From the NCBI RefSeq assembly GCF_000373145.1, contig NZ_KB890614.1, forward strand, positions 62,001-126,000: 64,000 nucleotides of DNA. Direction: 5' to 3'. The DNA comes from Thermus oshimai DSM 12092 (GTDB lineage Bacteria; Deinococcota; Deinococci; Deinococcales; Thermaceae). Position 1 is the first letter of the stretch. Each line of letters opens with the position of its first letter. Both the position numbers and the translations under genes were made by a program. The notes beneath the pieces were generated by a model. That model saw only the letters and a program-made list of their open reading frames with translations. It ran no database searches and was not told where the DNA came from. Below are positions 54,928-63,246 of this stretch, piece by piece.

Positions 54928-56345
54928 GGTGGTTTCTTTTCGCCTACCAGGTTTTCGTCCTCTACTACTTCGCCGTGCTCAACTTCCTCTACACCACCTT
55001 TACCTTCTTTGGCCTCAACATGGTGGCCCGCTACGCCCGGGAGCTTTCCGAGCTCTCCCTGAAAGACCTCCTGGAGCGGGAGGCCTACCTTCCCGTCTCC
55101 ATCCTGGTGCCCACCTACAACGAGGAGAAGACCATCGCCGCCTCCGTGCGCTCCTTCCTGGCCCTGCGCTACCCCGAGTTTGAGGTCATCGTGGTGGCGG
55201 ACGGGCCCAAGGACCGGACCCTGGAGGTCCTGAAGGAGGCCTTCGCCCTGGTGGAGGTGGACTGGGTCTACCGCCGGGCCCTCCCCACCAAGCCCATCCG
55301 CGCGGTGTACCGCTCCTTGGCCCACCCCAACCTCCTGGTGGTGGACAAGGAAAACGGAGGCAAGGCCGACGCCCTAAACGCCGGGCTCAACTTCGCCCGC
55401 TACCCCCTCTTCTGCGCCGTGGACGCGGACAGCCTCCTGGACCCCGAGGCCCTCCTCCGGGCCAGCCGCCTCTTTTTGGAGGACGAACGGGTCCTGGCGG
55501 TGGGGGGGACCATCCGCCCCCTGAACGGGGCCCGGGTGCGGGGGGGCGTGGTGGAGGAGCTCCGCCTGCCCCGGGGTTTCCTGGAGAAAATGCAGATCAT
55601 TGAGTACGCCCGGGCCTTCTTCCTGGGCCGGGCGGGCTGGAGCGCCATGGACGCCCTCCTCATCATCTCCGGGGCCTTCGGCATCTTCCGGCGGGAGGAG
55701 GCCTTGAGGGTGGGGGGGTACCGCACGGACACCGTGGGGGAGGACATGGAGCTGGTGGTCCGGCTCCACCGAAAGGCGCGGGAGGCGGGCCGGGACTACC
55801 GCGTCCTCTACACCCCAGACCCCATCTGCTACACCGAGGTGCCCTCGGACTGGGCCACCTTGAGGCGGCAGCGGAACCGCTGGCACCGGGGGCTTTGGGA
55901 GGTCCTTTTGGCCCACCGGGCCATGCTCTTCAACCCCCGCTACGGCCGGCTGGGGTTCGTGGCCCTGCCTTACTTCCTCTTCTTTGAGGCCCTGGGGCCG
56001 GTGGTGGAGGTCCTGGGGTACGCCCTCCTCCCGGTGTACGCCCTCTTGGGGTTTCTCAACCCCCCCTTTGCCCTCCTCTTCCTCCTCCTGGCCCTGGCCT
56101 ATGGGGTCCTCCTCTCCCAGCTTTCCGTGGGGGTGGAGGCCCTCCTCCTAAAGCGCTACCCGCGCCTTAAGGACCGGCTCGCCCTCCTCCTCCTTTCCCT
56201 CCTGGAGGGCCTGGGCTACCGCCAGCTTCTCGCCCTCGAGCGCTTCCTCGCCACCTTCCAGGTCCTAAGGAAGCGGGGGGAGTGGGGGGAGATGCGCCGC
56301 AAGGGCCTAGAGGCGCCGGAAGCCCAGGAGCATGAGAAGGCGTAG
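54915..56345 (+). CDS. Processive family-2 glycosyltransferase (PgaC/BcsA-like polysaccharide synthase)
   Basis: 476 aa. An N-terminal membrane helix, then the GT-A domain with SILVPTYNEE, ADG (Asp96), DAD (170-172), GED (275-277, in place of TED) and QRNRW (319-323). Four or so C-terminal helices (about 340-430) would form the translocation channel. The layout is that of poly-GlcNAc or cellulose-type synthases. No PilZ domain is present, so control by c-di-GMP is not evident; the upstream regulator and HEAT protein may serve instead. Confidence 0.85.
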   Translation: MEALGWFLFAYQVFVLYYFAVLNFLYTTFTFFGLNMVARYARELSELSLKDLLEREAYLPVSILVPTYNEEKTIAASVRSFLALRYPEFEVIVVADGPKDRTLEVLKEAFALVEVDWVYRRALPTKPIRAVYRSLAHPNLLVVDKENGGKADALNAGLNFARYPLFCAVDADSLLDPEALLRASRLFLEDERVLAVGGTIRPLNGARVRGGVVEELRLPRGFLEKMQIIEYARAFFLGRAGWSAMDALLIISGAFGIFRREEALRVGGYRTDTVGEDMELVVRLHRKAREAGRDYRVLYTPDPICYTEVPSDWATLRRQRNRWHRGLWEVLLAHRAMLFNPRYGRLGFVALPYFLFFEALGPVVEVLGYALLPVYALLGFLNPPFALLFLLLALAYGVLLSQLSVGVEALLLKRYPRLKDRLALLLLSLLEGLGYRQLLALERFLATFQVLRKRGEWGEMRRKGLEAPEAQEHEKA

Positions 56346-57476
56346 GCCCATGGAGGCCAGGATGGGGAGGTGGTAGGGGGTGGGGCCGAGGTGGAGGGCG
56401 GCGAGCTCCCCCGCGAGGAGGCTTCCCAGAAGGCCCCCAAGCCCCAGGGCCAGCCAGAACAGGGCCAGGTACCCGTTCCGGGCTTCCTTGGGGCTTTTGC
56501 CCAGGGCCAGGTTGGTGAGGGCGGGGTTGAGCCCGCTCCAGGCCAGGGCGTCCAGGAGGGCCGAGGCCCAGATGGGCCAGGGGAAGCCGGGCCGGCCCCA
56601 AAGCCAGAAAAGGGGCATGACCGCGGCCACCCCTCCCGTGAGGAGGAGGACCCGGCCGTGCCCAAGCCGGTCCGCCGCCCGCCCCCATAAGGGCCCGAAG
56701 GCCAGGCCGGAGAGGGCGGAGAGCACCGTCCAAAGCCCCACCTGGCCCAAAGAGAGCCCGCCCCACTGGAGGAAGTAGGGGATGACGTAGGGCCCCCCCA
56801 CCATCACCGCGGCGAACCAGCCGAGGACCAGAACGAGGTAGCGCCGGAAGCCCGCATCCCGCACCGCCCGCAGGACCTGGGGCCAGGGGGCCTCGGGGGG
56901 CGGGGCTTTGGGCTCGTGCTGGAGGGTGAGGAGCCACACGGAAAGGAGGCCGGCCCCCACCCCCACCCCCAGGACCAGGGGGTAGCCTGGCCCCCCCAGG
57001 GCGTCCAGCAGGTACCCCCCCGCCAGGTTCCCCAGGGTGCCCACCAGGCCCATGAGGGCGTTGCGCAGGCCGAAGTACCGCCCCCGCCGTTCCTCGGGCA
57101 CCAGGTCGGCCATCCAGCTGAGCCACAAGACCCCCACGGGGGCCGCCAGGAGCTGGCTGGCCCCGGCGATGGCCAGAAAGGCCGCCACCCGCCCTTCCCC
57201 CGGCCACAAGGGGAGGAAAAGGGCCAGGGCGAAAAGCCCCCGGGCCAGGAGGTTGAGGCGCACGGCCAGGGCCTTCCGGCTTCCCCGGAGGAAGAGGGCC
57301 AAGGGGGCGAGGAGCTGGGCCAGGAAGGGGAGGGCCCCCAGGGCGGCCAGGGCCCCCGGGCCCGCCCCCAGGTGCAGGGCGTAGCCCGTGGCGATGACCC
57401 CCGTGCTGAACTGGATGAAGAGGATGGCCAGGAGGCCTTCCAAAAGGGAGATCCTGAGGGACCGATGGGGCTCCAC
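56307..57476 (-). CDS. Major facilitator superfamily transporter
   Basis: 389 aa, about 12 hydrophobic helices. MFS loop motifs are recognisable (WMADLVPEERRGRYFGLRNA; GRAADRLGHGRVLL). The GTG at 57476 is chosen because a CATAAT box lies 6 nt upstream and the first helix begins soon after; a longer frame upstream overlaps the divergent gene. Substrate unknown. The 3' end overlaps the GT2 gene by 39 nt. Confidence 0.82.
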   Translation of the reverse strand: MEPHRSLRISLLEGLLAILFIQFSTGVIATGYALHLGAGPGALAALGALPFLAQLLAPLALFLRGSRKALAVRLNLLARGLFALALFLPLWPGEGRVAAFLAIAGASQLLAAPVGVLWLSWMADLVPEERRGRYFGLRNALMGLVGTLGNLAGGYLLDALGGPGYPLVLGVGVGAGLLSVWLLTLQHEPKAPPPEAPWPQVLRAVRDAGFRRYLVLVLGWFAAVMVGGPYVIPYFLQWGGLSLGQVGLWTVLSALSGLAFGPLWGRAADRLGHGRVLLLTGGVAAVMPLFWLWGRPGFPWPIWASALLDALAWSGLNPALTNLALGKSPKEARNGYLALFWLALGLGGLLGSLLAGELAALHLGPTPYHLPILASMGLRLLMLLGFRRL

Positions 57477-57482
57477 CCCCCG

Positions 57483-57488
57483 ATTATG
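57483..57488 (-). promoter_or_regulatory. -10 box of the MFS gene
   Basis: Minus strand CATAAT, 6 nt before the GTG at 57476; leaderless spacing. Confidence 0.45.
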
Positions 57489-57499
57489 CTTGAACCCGG

Positions 57500-57505
57500 T
57501 AAAAT
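57500..57505 (+). promoter_or_regulatory. -10 box of the nitronate monooxygenase-like gene
   Basis: TAAAAT, 7 nt before the ATG at 57513; leaderless spacing. Confidence 0.5.
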
Positions 57506-57512
57506 CTTCCCC

Positions 57513-58367
57513 ATGGAGACCGCCATCACCCGGATGCTGGGCCTGCGCTACCCCATCGTGGCCGCCCCCATGTTTCTGGTTTCCAACGCGCCCCTCCTCC
57601 AGGCGGTGGCCGAGGCCGGGGCCATCGGGGTCATCCCCAGCCTCAACTTCCGCACCCACCAGGCCTTTCGGGAGTTTCTGGAGGCCTTTCCCGAGGGGCT
57701 GAAGTTCGGCGTGAACCTGATCCTGAAGGACAACCCCCGCCTCGAGGAGGACCTACAGGCCGTGGTGGAACGGAAGGTCCCCTTGGTGGTCACCTCCCTG
57801 GGGGACCCCACCCGGGTGGTGGAGGCGGTGAAGGGCTACGGGGGCGTGGTCTGGTGCGACGTGGTGGGCCTCCGCCACGGAAAAAAGGCGGTGGAGGCCG
57901 GGGCCGACGCCCTGGTGGCCGTGGCCTGTGGGGCGGGGGGGCACGCGGGGCCGGTGAGCCCCTTCGTCCTGGGGCCCTGGCTTCGGGAGGAGCTCGGGGT
58001 GCCGGTCCTCATCGCCGGGGGGATCGCCACGGGGGCCCAGGTCCTGGCGGCCCTGGCCCTGGGGGATGGGGTCTACATCGGCACCCGCTTCATCGCCACC
58101 TTGGAGTCTGCGGCCCCCCTGGAGTACAAGGAGGCCCTCCTCCGCGCCCAGCCCGAGGACATCGTCTACACCCCCGAGGTGACCGGGGTGCCCGCCAACT
58201 TCCTCCGGGACTCCCTGGAGCGCTTCCGCCAGGGTGGGGGCAAGGCCTGGAAGGAGGTGTACTCCGCCGGGCACGGGGTGGCCTTCATCCGGGAGATCCC
58301 CTCGGCCAAGGCGGTGGTGGCCCGGCTGGTGGAGGAGTACGAAAGGGCCAAGGCCCGGCTGCCCTGA
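57513..58367 (+). CDS. Nitronate monooxygenase-like FMN enzyme
   Basis: 284 aa TIM barrel of the NMO/2-nitropropane dioxygenase family. It begins RMLGLRYPIVAAPMFLVSN; ACGAGGHAGPVSPF and LIAGGIATGAQVLAALALG form the FMN phosphate site, with GTRFIATLES following. The family oxidises nitronates or reduces quinones; the substrate is not assigned. The ATG at 57513 matches the family N terminus. Confidence 0.85.
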   Translation: METAITRMLGLRYPIVAAPMFLVSNAPLLQAVAEAGAIGVIPSLNFRTHQAFREFLEAFPEGLKFGVNLILKDNPRLEEDLQAVVERKVPLVVTSLGDPTRVVEAVKGYGGVVWCDVVGLRHGKKAVEAGADALVAVACGAGGHAGPVSPFVLGPWLREELGVPVLIAGGIATGAQVLAALALGDGVYIGTRFIATLESAAPLEYKEALLRAQPEDIVYTPEVTGVPANFLRDSLERFRQGGGKAWKEVYSAGHGVAFIREIPSAKAVVARLVEEYERAKARLP

Positions 58368-58374
58368 GGACGCC

Positions 58375-60093
58375 ATGCGGCGCCTGGTTCCCCTTCTCCT
58401 GGGGCTGGGCCTGGCCTGGGCCCAGTACGACCTGGTGGTCTACGGCGGCACCCCCCAAGGGGTGACGGCGGCCGTGGCCGCGGCGGAGGAGGGCCTAAAG
58501 GTCCTCCTCCTGGAGCCCTCGGACCGGCTGGGGGGCGTCCTCACCCGGGGGTGGCTGGCCACCTGGGACCTGGCGCGGGACAAGGAGGGCCTCCTCCAGG
58601 GGGGGCTTTTCCGGAAGCTCTACCAGCGCCTTGGGGGAGAGGCCTCCTTTGACGTGGCCGACGCGGAAGGGGCCCTAAGGGCCATGGCCGAGGGGGCGGG
58701 GGTGGAGGTGCGCCTCCAAGAGCCCCTTCTGGAGGCGGAGGTGGAGGAGGGGCGCCTTCTCGCCCTCAAGACCCCTTCGGGCCGCCTCGAGGCCCCCCTC
58801 TTCCTCGACGCCAGCGACACCGCCGAGCTGGCCTACCGTGCGGGGGCGGCCTTCACCCTGGGGCGGGAGGACACGGGGCTGGACCGGAGGCAGATGGCCG
58901 CCACCCTGGTCTTCCGCCTGGAGGGCGTTCCCTGGGGGGCGGTCTTCCTGGCCCTCAACTTTGAAGGCCAGGTGCGGCGCACAGGGGCAGGGGCCTGGGG
59001 CCGGAGCGGCTGGGGCTTCGCCGAGCTGGTGCGGGGCTACGCCCCGAGCGACCCCGCCCGCTTCCACCTCCGGGGCCTGAACCTGGCCCGCCAGGAGGAC
59101 GGGGGCCTTCTGGTGAACGCCCTCTTGCTCTTCGGGGTGGACGGCACCGACCCCCTTTCGGTGGAGGAGGCCCGGGCCCGGGCGGCCAAGGAGGCCGAGC
59201 GGGTGGTGGAGTACCTTAAGGCGAAAGACCCCCTGATCTTCGGCACCGCCCGCCTCTCGGGCACCGCCTTCGCCCTCTACCTGCGGGAAACCCGCCACCT
59301 CCAGGCCCTGTACCGCCTGAGGGCCGAGGAGGTCCTTTTGGGCAAGACCTTCCCCGACGCCGTGGCCTTAGGGGGCTACCCCCTGGACGGCCAGGCCTAC
59401 TTCCCCGGGGAAACCCCCTACCTCTTGGGAACCCCCGCGCCCTATGGGGTCCCTTTCCGCTCTCTGGTGCCCAAAGGCCTCAAAAACCTCCTGGTGGTCT
59501 CCCAGGCCGCGGGCTTTGACAGCGTGGCCGCCTTCTCCGCCCGGGTGGTGCCCTTAGGGATGGCCCTGGGGGAGGCCGCGGGGGTGGCCGCGGCCCTCCT
59601 CCGCCGGAGCCCCTGGACCGGCCTCCAGCCCACCCCCCTGCCCGACTTCGCCGCCTTCGCCGAGAGCCCCGGGGCCATCCGCAAGCTCCAGGAGAGGCTT
59701 CTTGCCCGGGGGGCCCGGCTTTTCCCGGCGGAAAAGCCCCCGGCCTCGGAGGAGGGGAAGCGGGGGTACAAGGAGGCCATAGCCCTCCTCCGGCGGGGCC
59801 TCTTCGCCGGGCCCTACCATCTGGAGGGGCGCTTGGGGCTGGGGGCCCCCATCCTCCTGGGGGACTTCCTGGCGAACCTCGAGCACTACTACCGCGCCCG
59901 GGGGCTGGAGGACCCCCTGAGGGTGGTCCTGAAGGCCCGGGAGCTCCACGCGGGGGCCCCCCTGCATCAGCCCCTGGAGCGCGCCCTCCTCAACCACCTC
60001 CTCCGGGCCCTGGGCGAGCCCCCCCTCCCTGGCCCCGAGGGCCCCATCTCCCGCGGGGAGGCGGCGGTCCTCCTCTTCCGGCTTCTGCCATAA
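58375..60093 (+). CDS. Secreted FAD-dependent oxidoreductase
   Basis: 572 aa. A signal peptide (about 1-16, LGLAWA) leads directly into a Rossmann FAD motif YDLVVYGGTPQGVTAAVAAA and LLLEPSDRLGG. DASDTAELAYRAGA and a late FDSVAAFSARVVPLGMALGE complete the FAD_oxidored (xanthan-lyase-annotated) family. The last ~70 residues, ending ISRGEAAVLLFRLLP, resemble an S-layer-homology segment that could anchor it to the cell surface. It starts 7 nt after the NMO-like gene. Export of a flavoprotein suggests a redox role outside the cytoplasm. Confidence 0.78.
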   Translation: MRRLVPLLLGLGLAWAQYDLVVYGGTPQGVTAAVAAAEEGLKVLLLEPSDRLGGVLTRGWLATWDLARDKEGLLQGGLFRKLYQRLGGEASFDVADAEGALRAMAEGAGVEVRLQEPLLEAEVEEGRLLALKTPSGRLEAPLFLDASDTAELAYRAGAAFTLGREDTGLDRRQMAATLVFRLEGVPWGAVFLALNFEGQVRRTGAGAWGRSGWGFAELVRGYAPSDPARFHLRGLNLARQEDGGLLVNALLLFGVDGTDPLSVEEARARAAKEAERVVEYLKAKDPLIFGTARLSGTAFALYLRETRHLQALYRLRAEEVLLGKTFPDAVALGGYPLDGQAYFPGETPYLLGTPAPYGVPFRSLVPKGLKNLLVVSQAAGFDSVAAFSARVVPLGMALGEAAGVAAALLRRSPWTGLQPTPLPDFAAFAESPGAIRKLQERLLARGARLFPAEKPPASEEGKRGYKEAIALLRRGLFAGPYHLEGRLGLGAPILLGDFLANLEHYYRARGLEDPLRVVLKARELHAGAPLHQPLERALLNHLLRALGEPPLPGPEGPISRGEAAVLLFRLLP

Positions 60094-60103
60094 TGGCGGC
60101 AGG

Positions 60104-60598
60104 GTGCTGGCCGTCTTGCTCCTCCCGGAGTTCAGCGAGCTGGAAGCCGCCCTTTTCCTCGAGGCCGCCCGCAGGCTCGGCCTTCCCGCCTACACCGTGG
60201 CCAAGGGGCGGAAGGGGACCCCGGCCCTGGCGGGCTCCGTCTGGACCCCCACCTACGCCTTCCCCGCGGCCCCCCCTCCTACGGCCCTCCTCATCCCCGC
60301 GGCCAGGCGGCCCGAGCGCATGGCCCAGGACCCCGCCTACCTGGACTTCCTCTCCGCCCTTTGGGAGGGGCTGGAGGCGGTCTTTTTGGGATCCAACGCC
60401 CACCTCTTCCTGGCGGAGGCGGGGCGGCTGCCCTCCCCCGTGGCCGCAGGGGGCGAGGTGGGGGAGGCCCTAAAGGCCCGGGGCTACGCCCTCCTGCCCG
60501 GGCCCTTCGCCCGCACGGGGAAGGTCTACGGCACCGCCGGCGGGCTTGCCCTCCTTTCCGCTTTGGCGGACTGGGTTGGGAAAGAGGTTGCCCTTTAA
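60104..60598 (+). CDS. DJ-1/PfpI-like protein lacking the nucleophilic cysteine
   Basis: 164 aa. The N terminus (VLLLPEFSELEAALFLEAA) and FLGSNAHLFLAEAGRLPSP follow the DJ-1/PfpI fold, in which the elbow normally reads C-x-G-A-x-x-LAEAG. Here the elbow is Gly-Ser-Asn-Ala-His, with no cysteine anywhere near, so it is probably a non-enzymatic member. GTG start 10 nt after the oxidoreductase stop. Confidence 0.6.
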   Translation: MLAVLLLPEFSELEAALFLEAARRLGLPAYTVAKGRKGTPALAGSVWTPTYAFPAAPPPTALLIPAARRPERMAQDPAYLDFLSALWEGLEAVFLGSNAHLFLAEAGRLPSPVAAGGEVGEALKARGYALLPGPFARTGKVYGTAGGLALLSALADWVGKEVAL

Positions 60599-60617
60599 GT
60601 TTGAACTCAAGTACACT
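60588..60617 (+). promoter_or_regulatory. Promoter and possible operator of the TetR gene
   Basis: TTGCCC (60588-60593), an 18-nt spacer and TACACT (60612-60617), 6 nt before the ATG. The spacer contains TTGA-AC-TCAA (60601-60610), a short dyad that could be the regulator's own site. Confidence 0.45.
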
Positions 60618-60623
60618 TTCCCC

Positions 60624-61220
60624 ATGGGCGTACGGGAGCACCAAAAGAAGCGCCGCCGGGAGCGGATCTTCCGCGCGGCCATGGAGCTTTTCCGCACCCG
60701 GGGCTTTCACGGGACCACCGCCACGGACATCGCCAAGGCGGCCCACGTTTCCCGGGGGACCTTCTTCAACTACTTCCCCTATAAGGAGGCCGTGCTTTTG
60801 GACTACGGGAGCCTCCTCCTTGCGGGCCTTAGGGAGGAGGTGCGGAAGCGCCTGGCCGGGGGGGAGGACCCCCTCGCCCTCCTCCGCCTCATCTTCGCCC
60901 GCCTGAGCGAGGCCACCCGCCAGGAAAAAGACCTCCTCCTCCCCCTCCTCTACGAGCTCTTAAACCCCGACCCCCTAAGGGCCAAGGCCGCCTTTGAGGC
61001 CCTGCCCCTGGGGGATCTTTTGGCGGAGGTGTTAAAGCCCTTAAGGGAAAAGGGGCTGGTGCGGCAGGACATGTCCTTGGAGCGCATGGGGCGCACCCTG
61101 GCGGACCTCTACTTCCTCTCCGCCCTGCGCTGGGCCGCCTACACCCCCCACCGGGACCTGGACCAGGAGATTGAGCGCTCCCTAAGGATCGGCCTCGAGG
61201 GCATCCTGGTCCGCCCCTAG
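60624..61220 (+). CDS. TetR-family transcriptional regulator
   Basis: 198 aa. The HTH is typical (IFRAAMELFRTRGFHGTTAT, then DIAKAAHVSRGTFFNYFPYKE). The C-terminal ligand domain has no recognisable subgroup. The ATG at 60624 fits the leaderless promoter and the family N terminus. It is convergent with murE (39-nt overlap). Targets are unknown; autoregulation is likely. Confidence 0.85.
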   Translation: MGVREHQKKRRRERIFRAAMELFRTRGFHGTTATDIAKAAHVSRGTFFNYFPYKEAVLLDYGSLLLAGLREEVRKRLAGGEDPLALLRLIFARLSEATRQEKDLLLPLLYELLNPDPLRAKAAFEALPLGDLLAEVLKPLREKGLVRQDMSLERMGRTLADLYFLSALRWAAYTPHRDLDQEIERSLRIGLEGILVRP

Positions 61221-62642
61221 GGCCTCCAGGGCCACCTTGCGCTCGTCCCAAGGCAGGGCGAGGAGGCCCCTTTCCAGGGTGCTTTCGTGCCCCTTGCCCG
61301 CGAGGAGCACCGTGTCCCCGGGCCGGGCCTCCCGGATGGCCCGGAAGATGGCCTCCTTGCGGTCCGGCACCAGCTCAAAGACCCCCTCCTCCTCCCGGGC
61401 CGAGCGGGCCAGGGCCTCGAGGATGGCCTCCAGGGGCTCCGTGCGGTGGTCCTCCTCGGTGAAGAAGGTCTTGTCCGCAAACCTAGCGGCCACCCGCCCG
61501 ATGTCCCGCCGGCGGTTCGGGTCCCTTTCCCCCGCGGCCCCCACCACCAGGAGGAGGCGGCCCTTTGTGGTCTTGCGCAAGGTTTTCAGGGCCTCCTCCA
61601 GGCTTTTCCCGGTGTGGGCGAAGTCAATGACCACCCGGAAGGGCACCCTTTGCACCACCTCCATCCGCCCCCTGACCCCCTTGAAGCTGGAAAGCCCCTC
61701 CAGCACTGCCCCAAGCCCCACCCCGAAGGCGAGGGCGGCGGCGGAGGCCGCCAGGGCGTTTTCCAGGTTGTAGGCCCCAAGGAGGGGCAAAAAGGCCTCC
61801 CCCCCGCCCCAAGGGGTTTCCAGACGGAAGCGAAGCCCCTCCGGCGTCTCCTTTAGGCCCTCCCCCCGCACCTCCCCCCCCTCGCCGAAGAGGAGGTGGG
61901 GCCGTGCTTTAAAGGCCTCCAGGTGGGGGAGCCTGGCGTTCAGCACGGCGAGCTCCGAGCGTTCCACCAGAAGGGCCTTGGCCCGGAAGTAGGCCTCCGG
62001 GGTGCCGTGGAGGTCCAGGTGGTCGTCGGGGTAGAAGCTCACGAAGACCCCCACCCGGTAGGAAAGCCCCTCCACCCGCTTCAAGGCCAGGGCGTGGCTG
62101 GAGACCTCCAGCACGGCCGCCTTCAGCCCCCGGTCCAGGGCCTCCCGCAGGAAGCCGTAGACCTCGGGGGCCTCGGGGGTGGTGAAGTGCCCGATGGGGG
62201 CTCGCTCCTCTTCCCCCAGGCGGAGGCCCACGGTGGAGAGGAGGGCGGAAGGGATGCCCCCCCGTTCCAGGAGGTGGTGGAGGAGGGCCGAGGTGGTGCT
62301 CTTCCCCTTGGACCCCGTGACCCCGAGGAGGGGAAGGGCCCGCTCCGGGTGGCCATGAAAGCGGGCGGAAAGCGCCGCCAGGGCCTTGCGGCCATCCTCC
62401 ACCCGGAGGTAGGGGACGGGGAGGGCGAGGGGCCTTTCCCCCACCACGGCGATGGCCCCCCGGCGGAGGGCCTCTTCTATGAAGTCGTGCCCGTCCAGGG
62501 GCTTCCGGTGGGGCAGGGGCACCCCGGGGACGGCCACGAAGACGTAGCCTTCCTCCACCCGCCTCGAGTCCAGGGTAAGCCCCCGCACGGGGAGGGGCGG
62601 GGCCTCTAGGCCGAAGGGGGCGAAGAGCTCCTTTAGGGTCAT
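61182..62642 (-). CDS. murE: UDP-N-acetylmuramyl-tripeptide synthetase MurE
   Basis: 486 aa Mur ligase. GVTGSKGKSTTSALLHHLL is the ATP loop, with YPDDHLDLHGTPEAY and DFAHTGKSLEEAL in the central domain. The position that selects diaminopimelate (DNPR) reads EEDHRTEP, so meso-DAP is not expected. Thermus peptidoglycan uses L-ornithine, which fits. The stop overlaps the convergent TetR gene; the start overlaps the deoxynucleoside kinase stop. Confidence 0.92.
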   Translation of the reverse strand: MTLKELFAPFGLEAPPLPVRGLTLDSRRVEEGYVFVAVPGVPLPHRKPLDGHDFIEEALRRGAIAVVGERPLALPVPYLRVEDGRKALAALSARFHGHPERALPLLGVTGSKGKSTTSALLHHLLERGGIPSALLSTVGLRLGEEERAPIGHFTTPEAPEVYGFLREALDRGLKAAVLEVSSHALALKRVEGLSYRVGVFVSFYPDDHLDLHGTPEAYFRAKALLVERSELAVLNARLPHLEAFKARPHLLFGEGGEVRGEGLKETPEGLRFRLETPWGGGEAFLPLLGAYNLENALAASAAALAFGVGLGAVLEGLSSFKGVRGRMEVVQRVPFRVVIDFAHTGKSLEEALKTLRKTTKGRLLLVVGAAGERDPNRRRDIGRVAARFADKTFFTEEDHRTEPLEAILEALARSAREEEGVFELVPDRKEAIFRAIREARPGDTVLLAGKGHESTLERGLLALPWDERKVALEALGADQDALEADP

Positions 62643-63238
62643 AGCCGCCTCCGGATCTCTTCCAGAAGTGCCCTCTGGGCCGCTTCGTCCTCCACGAAGT
62701 CCACCCGGTCCCCCTCCACCACGTACACGGGCGAAAGCCGCCAGGAGGCCACGAACTCCTCGTACAGCGCGTTTAGCCCCTGGAGGTAGGCCTCGGATAG
62801 GGCCTTCTCAAAGGGGCGGCCCCGCTTGGCGATGCGGCGCTTCAGGGTGGGGAGGCCCGCCCGGATGTAGACCAGGAGGTCGGGGGGGCGGAGGGTTGGG
62901 GCCACGCTCCGGTAGAGCTCCAGGTAGGTCCGCCAGTCCCGCTCCGAGAGGTGGCCCAGGCGGTGGAGGTGCTGGGCGAAGACCAGGGCGTCCTCGTGGA
63001 CGGTGCGGTCCTGCACCACCTTCCCCTCCTGCACCTCCTCTCGGTGCTGGCGCAGGCGGTGGGCCAGGAAGAAGACCTGGGAGTGGAAGGCGTACCGCCC
63101 CATGTCCCGGTAGAAGTCCTCCAGATAGGGGTTCTCGCTCACCGCCTCGTAGACCGGCCTTAGGCCGAAGGCCTCCGCCAGAAGGGCGGTGAGGGAGGTC
63201 TTGCCGCTTCCGATGTTTCCGGCCACCGCCAGGTACAT
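62639..63238 (-). CDS. Deoxynucleoside kinase 1
   Basis: 199 aa P-loop kinase. GNIGSGKTSLTALLAE is Walker A; VSENPYLEDFYRDMGRYAFH and VVQDRTVHEDALVFA (an ERS/DRS-type motif) are typical of the dCK/dGK family; GRPFEK is the LID region. These enzymes salvage deoxynucleosides. It is a tandem paralogue of the next gene, 8 nt away, and overlaps murE by 4 nt. Confidence 0.9.
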   Translation of the reverse strand: MYLAVAGNIGSGKTSLTALLAEAFGLRPVYEAVSENPYLEDFYRDMGRYAFHSQVFFLAHRLRQHREEVQEGKVVQDRTVHEDALVFAQHLHRLGHLSERDWRTYLELYRSVAPTLRPPDLLVYIRAGLPTLKRRIAKRGRPFEKALSEAYLQGLNALYEEFVASWRLSPVYVVEGDRVDFVEDEAAQRALLEEIRRRL

Positions 63239-63246
63239 AGGGCCTC

